NCBI GenBank assembly: GCA_002779555.1 | Contig: PEWI01000068.1 | Span: 1 to 7,773, forward strand | Direction of reading: 5' to 3' | From: Candidatus Bathyarchaeota archaeon CG07_land_8_20_14_0_80_47_9 | GTDB lineage: Archaea > Thermoproteota > Bathyarchaeia > Bathyarchaeales > Bathycorpusculaceae | Length of the DNA: 7,773 nucleotides | In this document: piece by piece, positions 5,401 to 7,773 of the stretch | How the letters are laid out: each line of letters begins with the position of its first letter | How positions within the stretch are numbered: position 1 is the first letter of the stretch | The notes under the pieces: generated by a model | What the model was told of the DNA's origin: nothing | The model's database searches: none | What the model saw: only the letters and a program-made list of their open reading frames with translations | Translations under genes and position numbers: made by a program

Positions 5401-6959
5401 TCCGTGAACACGTTTTCTGTTCTCAAAACGTTTCGTTTGGTATCCTTGTAGAGCGTTATGTTGGCTTCAATGCGGACTTGAGAGTCGTCCTTTCGTTTCA
5501 AGAATGCCTTGAATCCTTGAACATAGCCTTTCCCCATTAATTGCTTAAGCAGCATCTTTCTCTGGTTCTGGTCAACGCATGATTCGAGAAATGCCAATCC
5601 CACAAGTTCCTTTGGACCAGAGTACCCTAGCATCCTTGCTGCAGCCGGATTCGCAGAAGACACTTTACCATCAGGACCAGAAATTACCACGCCTATCCTA
5701 CTCGACTCGAACAGTTTTTCATATCTTTGGGCACAAGTTCTTAGGGATTCTTCAGCGTTCTTGCGTTCTGTGATCTCTCTGAAGATCATCTGGTAACCTA
5801 TCGTCTTGCTGTTTTTTTTCAAAGATCCAACATGCGCTTCTCCCCAGCCAATAGTTCCATCTTTCCGGACGTAGGAATATTCGAATGGTTCAGGCAGTCT
5901 TCCTCTCAATGCAGAAATCATGAGCTTCAGGTATTTCGGAATGTCTTTGGGTTTGATAGTCTGTAGTTTTGTGAAACGCTTGCCAACGATATCTTCCCTT
6001 TTGTAGCCTGTCAGCCTTAGAAAAGCGCTGTTGACTGACGTGATAACCCCCTTCATGTCTGTAGTCGCCATGCCATCAGGAGCCATTTCAAACAGTGAAT
6101 GCCACTTTTCCTCAGACTCTTTCGCAGTTTCTTCTGCGTTTTTGCTGGCAGTGACGTCTAGGACTATGCCTACTGTACCAGCAAAGCCTCCATCAGAATC
6201 AAACAAGGGTGAACCAGAGATCTGAACATTCCGTGTGGTACCATCAGTTCTGCGAAATATCAGCTCATAGCGATTCGCCTTTCCTTTCAGGTGCTTTTCT
6301 GTCTCAGTTCTTATTTTTGCCCAGCTTTCTTCGTCTACGAATCTGCGCAGATTCATGCCTGCAAGTTGCTCTTGTTCATAACCAATGATGCCCGCGAACG
6401 CTTTGTTGGCATAAACAATGTTCTCTTCAGGATCCACATACGTGATTCCTTCAACCGCGTTCTGATATATTGTTTGGAGCTTTTGGACTGTTTCCTTCAT
6501 CTGGGCTTCTGCGAAGTGTTTCTCCACGGTAGACCGCAGACAATGTGCCAGTTCGCAATACACCGTTTCAGGATCGCCAATCTTGTTAACATAGTGGTCA
6601 GCGCCCAGACTCCACGCCTTAACAGCAACTTCCTCTCTTCCTTTCCCAGTGAACATGATAAATGGGATAGTGTTTCCGTTCTTTCTCAGCATTTCCAGAA
6701 ATTCAAGCCCATCTTTCCCAGGCATTTGATAGTCTGAGATGACTGCGTCGTACTCTTTCTCTTTCAGTTTGTTCAAGGCTTCTTCAACAGAGCCTGCAGT
6801 GTCAACGTGAAACGGGCCCTGCAACTCCAAACATTGCTTCGCAACCTTCAGCAAGCCAAGCTCGTCATCAACATGCAAGACACGAATCTTCGACTTCTCT
6901 GTGGAATCGACAACTATCTCGGCATGTGACTGAACAACAGATTCAACCATGCAAATCAC
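5367..6959 (-). CDS. Receiver plus three PAS domains; N-terminal part of the frameshifted hybrid kinase
   Basis: The 530-residue product starts with a CheY-like receiver (about 24-142): acidic pair Asp31/Asp32, phospho-acceptor Asp76 in ISDYQMPGKDG, Thr104 in FTGKG and Lys126. Three PAS domains follow (about 160-270, 283-400, 410-522), the second ending in the standard REITERKNAEE linker. There is no output, kinase or DNA-binding domain. The last residues (SSVKRLRKS) break the PAS-linker pattern just after VFTEIS, where the next frame takes over with EREKAEEEL. This argues that the 5367 stop is caused by a frame change and that the native protein runs on into the kinase core. Start: GTG 6959 or, three codons on, ATG 6950, which has a weak GTGAT site at 6955-6959; ATG is slightly preferred. 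No membrane segment, so it senses inside the cell. The receiver may take phosphate from the attached His421 or from another kinase. Confidence 0.88.
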   Translation of the reverse strand: MICMVESVVQSHAEIVVDSTEKSKIRVLHVDDELGLLKVAKQCLELQGPFHVDTAGSVEEALNKLKEKEYDAVISDYQMPGKDGLEFLEMLRKNGNTIPFIMFTGKGREEVAVKAWSLGADHYVNKIGDPETVYCELAHCLRSTVEKHFAEAQMKETVQKLQTIYQNAVEGITYVDPEENIVYANKAFAGIIGYEQEQLAGMNLRRFVDEESWAKIRTETEKHLKGKANRYELIFRRTDGTTRNVQISGSPLFDSDGGFAGTVGIVLDVTASKNAEETAKESEEKWHSLFEMAPDGMATTDMKGVITSVNSAFLRLTGYKREDIVGKRFTKLQTIKPKDIPKYLKLMISALRGRLPEPFEYSYVRKDGTIGWGEAHVGSLKKNSKTIGYQMIFREITERKNAEESLRTCAQRYEKLFESSRIGVVISGPDGKVSSANPAAARMLGYSGPKELVGLAFLESCVDQNQRKMLLKQLMGKGYVQGFKAFLKRKDDSQVRIEANITLYKDTKRNVLRTENVFTEISSVKRLRKS

Positions 6960-7301
6960 ACTTCATACCAGCTACTACACGCACGTGCATCAGTAACGTT
7001 GTTTTGAGTGTCTTTCTCCTGATTAAACACTTATGAACACGGAATCAATACTCAGAAGCAACCCCTCCAACAACCACACGAACACTCAGAGCAAGACCAA
7101 TATTCAACCATAGAAGACAGAAAAAAGAGAGTTGCGGGAGACGTCTCCATTGACTGCGGAAATAGGGCAACCTCATACGGATCTGCGGCTTCCTGATGCA
7201 GACGAAGGCTTACCTTTTCTGGGAACGGCCCGCTTGAACTCATAGACATTTACGATCGTTTCTGTGAGTCACCCGCTGTTTATCCCGGTCCAGGCATGCT
7301 C
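6960..7301. other. Intergenic region between the zinc-ribbon gene and the hybrid kinase
   Basis: No gene is supported. It holds copy B of the diverged repeat (7180-7229) and an 8-bp palindrome GCACGTGC at 6981-6988, 22 nt upstream of the kinase GTG. A weak minus-strand TATA-like stretch (GTGTTTAATC) lies around 7019-7028. The minus frame 7052-7249 is open but Ser/Cys-rich, with no ribosome site, and is read as chance. Confidence 0.45.
7180..7229 (+). repeat. Copy B of the diverged coding-like repeat
   Basis: This pairs with 3343-3392. The frame at 7181 gives ICGFLMQTKAYLFWER, then a TGA at 7229-7231. Dropping one C near 7222-7226 would let it continue as PLELIDIYDRF, which resembles GLEI after copy A. 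TGA and TAG also lie upstream in the same frame (7151-7167). Copy B is thus a decayed relic of the same protein-coding ancestor. Confidence 0.55.
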
Positions 7302-7583
7302 TTACGAGCTCAGCGCGCGCGATTTCTGTCTCTTGAAGTCGTCTGCAAACCTGTTGTAATAGTCTACTCCTTCAAAAGCTGGAACATAATTTAGTTGACA
7401 TTCTAAGCCACAACTGCACACTGCAATGACTTGCTTGTTCTTCCTATCCACCTCGATCCGCAATTTCTCCAACCCGCACTTGGGACAGAAATGTGGCCCA
7501 TACAACAGTTTCTTGCGTTTGCTCCTTATGGCATCAGCAATGTATTCGGGAGTTTGATATCTTGTGTTTCGAGGCGACAACAC
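7302..7583 (-). CDS. Elf1-like zinc-ribbon protein
   Basis: This 93-residue protein resembles the archaeal relatives of the eukaryotic transcription elongation factor Elf1, a small zinc-ribbon protein that associates with RNA polymerase during elongation. A basic N-terminal helix (IADAIRSKRKKLL, 15-27) leads into CPKCG (Cys33, Cys36), a beta hairpin (LRIEVDRKNKQVIAV) and a second cysteine cluster CSCGLEC (Cys56, Cys58, Cys62). It ends with YVPAFEGVDYYNRFADDF, the aromatic/acidic tail expected for the family. The second knuckle is odd: spacing is C-x-C and C-x3-C, not the usual C-x2-C, so zinc is held either in a variant way or less well. The start is GTG 7583 with GAGGT at 7588-7592; TTG at 7580 is also possible. 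It is divergently placed from the right edge and likely monocistronic. Confidence 0.75.
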   Translation of the reverse strand: MLSPRNTRYQTPEYIADAIRSKRKKLLYGPHFCPKCGLEKLRIEVDRKNKQVIAVCSCGLECQLNYVPAFEGVDYYNRFADDFKRQKSRALSS

Positions 7584-7633
7584 AGAAACCTCAACTATGT
7601 CTACGCATGTTCATCCATTCAGATATCTTTCAT

Positions 7634-7667
7634 CGGATAAGTCTCTTGCGGCAACGAAGCTTATCTG
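7634..7667. other. Inverted repeat upstream of the zinc-ribbon gene
   Basis: CGGATAAG (7634-7641) can pair with CTTATCTG (7660-7667) as an 8-bp stem with one G-T pair and an 18-nt loop. It lies about 50 nt upstream of the zinc-ribbon start, so it could be an operator or an RNA hairpin, or chance. Confidence 0.25.
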
Positions 7668-7773
7668 AAGAGTGTGCGCATATGGGCTCAAGCAAAACAG
7701 TTATAGCTCGTCCTAGCGAACAGAACGCATGGAATACCCTGAGTTTCAACGCAAGATTGCGCAGATCAAAGCG

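Noticed and set aside
29..7155. CGGGAGATGTCTCCAT near 30-45 and CGGGAGACGTCTCCAT near 7136-7151, a shared near-palindrome.
   Set aside because: A 16-mer with one mismatch is expected roughly once by chance over both strands of this window, and there is no matching flank.
7052..7249. Minus open frame with several cysteines (SECSCGCWRGC) resembling a metal-binding peptide.
   Set aside because: The Cys cluster is at the extreme C-terminus in an irregular pattern, there is no ribosome site, and the repeat within it fits coding on the opposite strand better.
7682..7773. Possible gene starts at the right edge (ATG 7682 and ATG 7729, plus strand; also an open minus frame).
   Set aside because: Three different frames are open to the edge, none has a ribosome site, and the visible peptides are too short to choose between them.

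Overview
The window looks archaeal, most likely from an uncultivated Thermoproteota/Bathyarchaeia-type lineage. This is inference, from four signs: a small Elf1-like zinc-ribbon protein, a soluble PAS/GAF histidine kinase with an 'RHDVRNKLS'-type H-box, tight Shine-Dalgarno-led gene clusters with GTG/TTG starts, and AT-rich TATA-like upstream boxes. No rRNA, tRNA or CRISPR was found.

Layout. (1) Positions 1-~282, minus: the 5'-truncated and stop-interrupted remnant of a transposase. (2) Positions 312-1674, plus: a tightly packed three-gene operon of an unknown 111-aa protein, a PIN-domain (VapC-like) putative RNase, and a 163-aa protein built from a duplicated 'WNVY..L' beta-rich unit. Genes are 1 and 0 nt apart, each with its own GAGG/GGAG-type ribosome site. 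(3) Positions 1675-2380: degenerate DNA with a broken minus-strand gene (1739-2035) and short repeats. (4) Positions 2381-2938, plus: a lone AT-rich hypothetical gene behind a TATA-like box. (5) Positions 2939-3426: no convincing gene, but half of a diverged coding-like repeat. (6) Positions 3427-6959, minus: a large two-component signalling protein of order REC-PAS-PAS-PAS-PAS-GAF-PAS-HisKA-HATPase, now split into two reading frames by a -1 frame change near 5394. (7) Positions 6960-7301: intergenic, with the second half of the repeat. (8) Positions 7302-7583, minus: the Elf1-like zinc ribbon. (9) Positions 7584-7773: edge sequence with no certain gene.

How it fits together. The receiver/PAS part (5367-6959) lacks a kinase core, and the part after it (3427-5316) lacks a proper start and the beginning of its first PAS domain. 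Together they read as one ~1,175-codon hybrid sensor kinase. The cluster at 312-1674 is the best candidate for an undescribed module: a PIN nuclease held between two small proteins of unknown type, next to a dead transposase. The 50-bp repeat pair on either side of the kinase differs mostly at silent codon positions, so it appears to be the relics of a duplicated protein-coding gene rather than a regulatory site.
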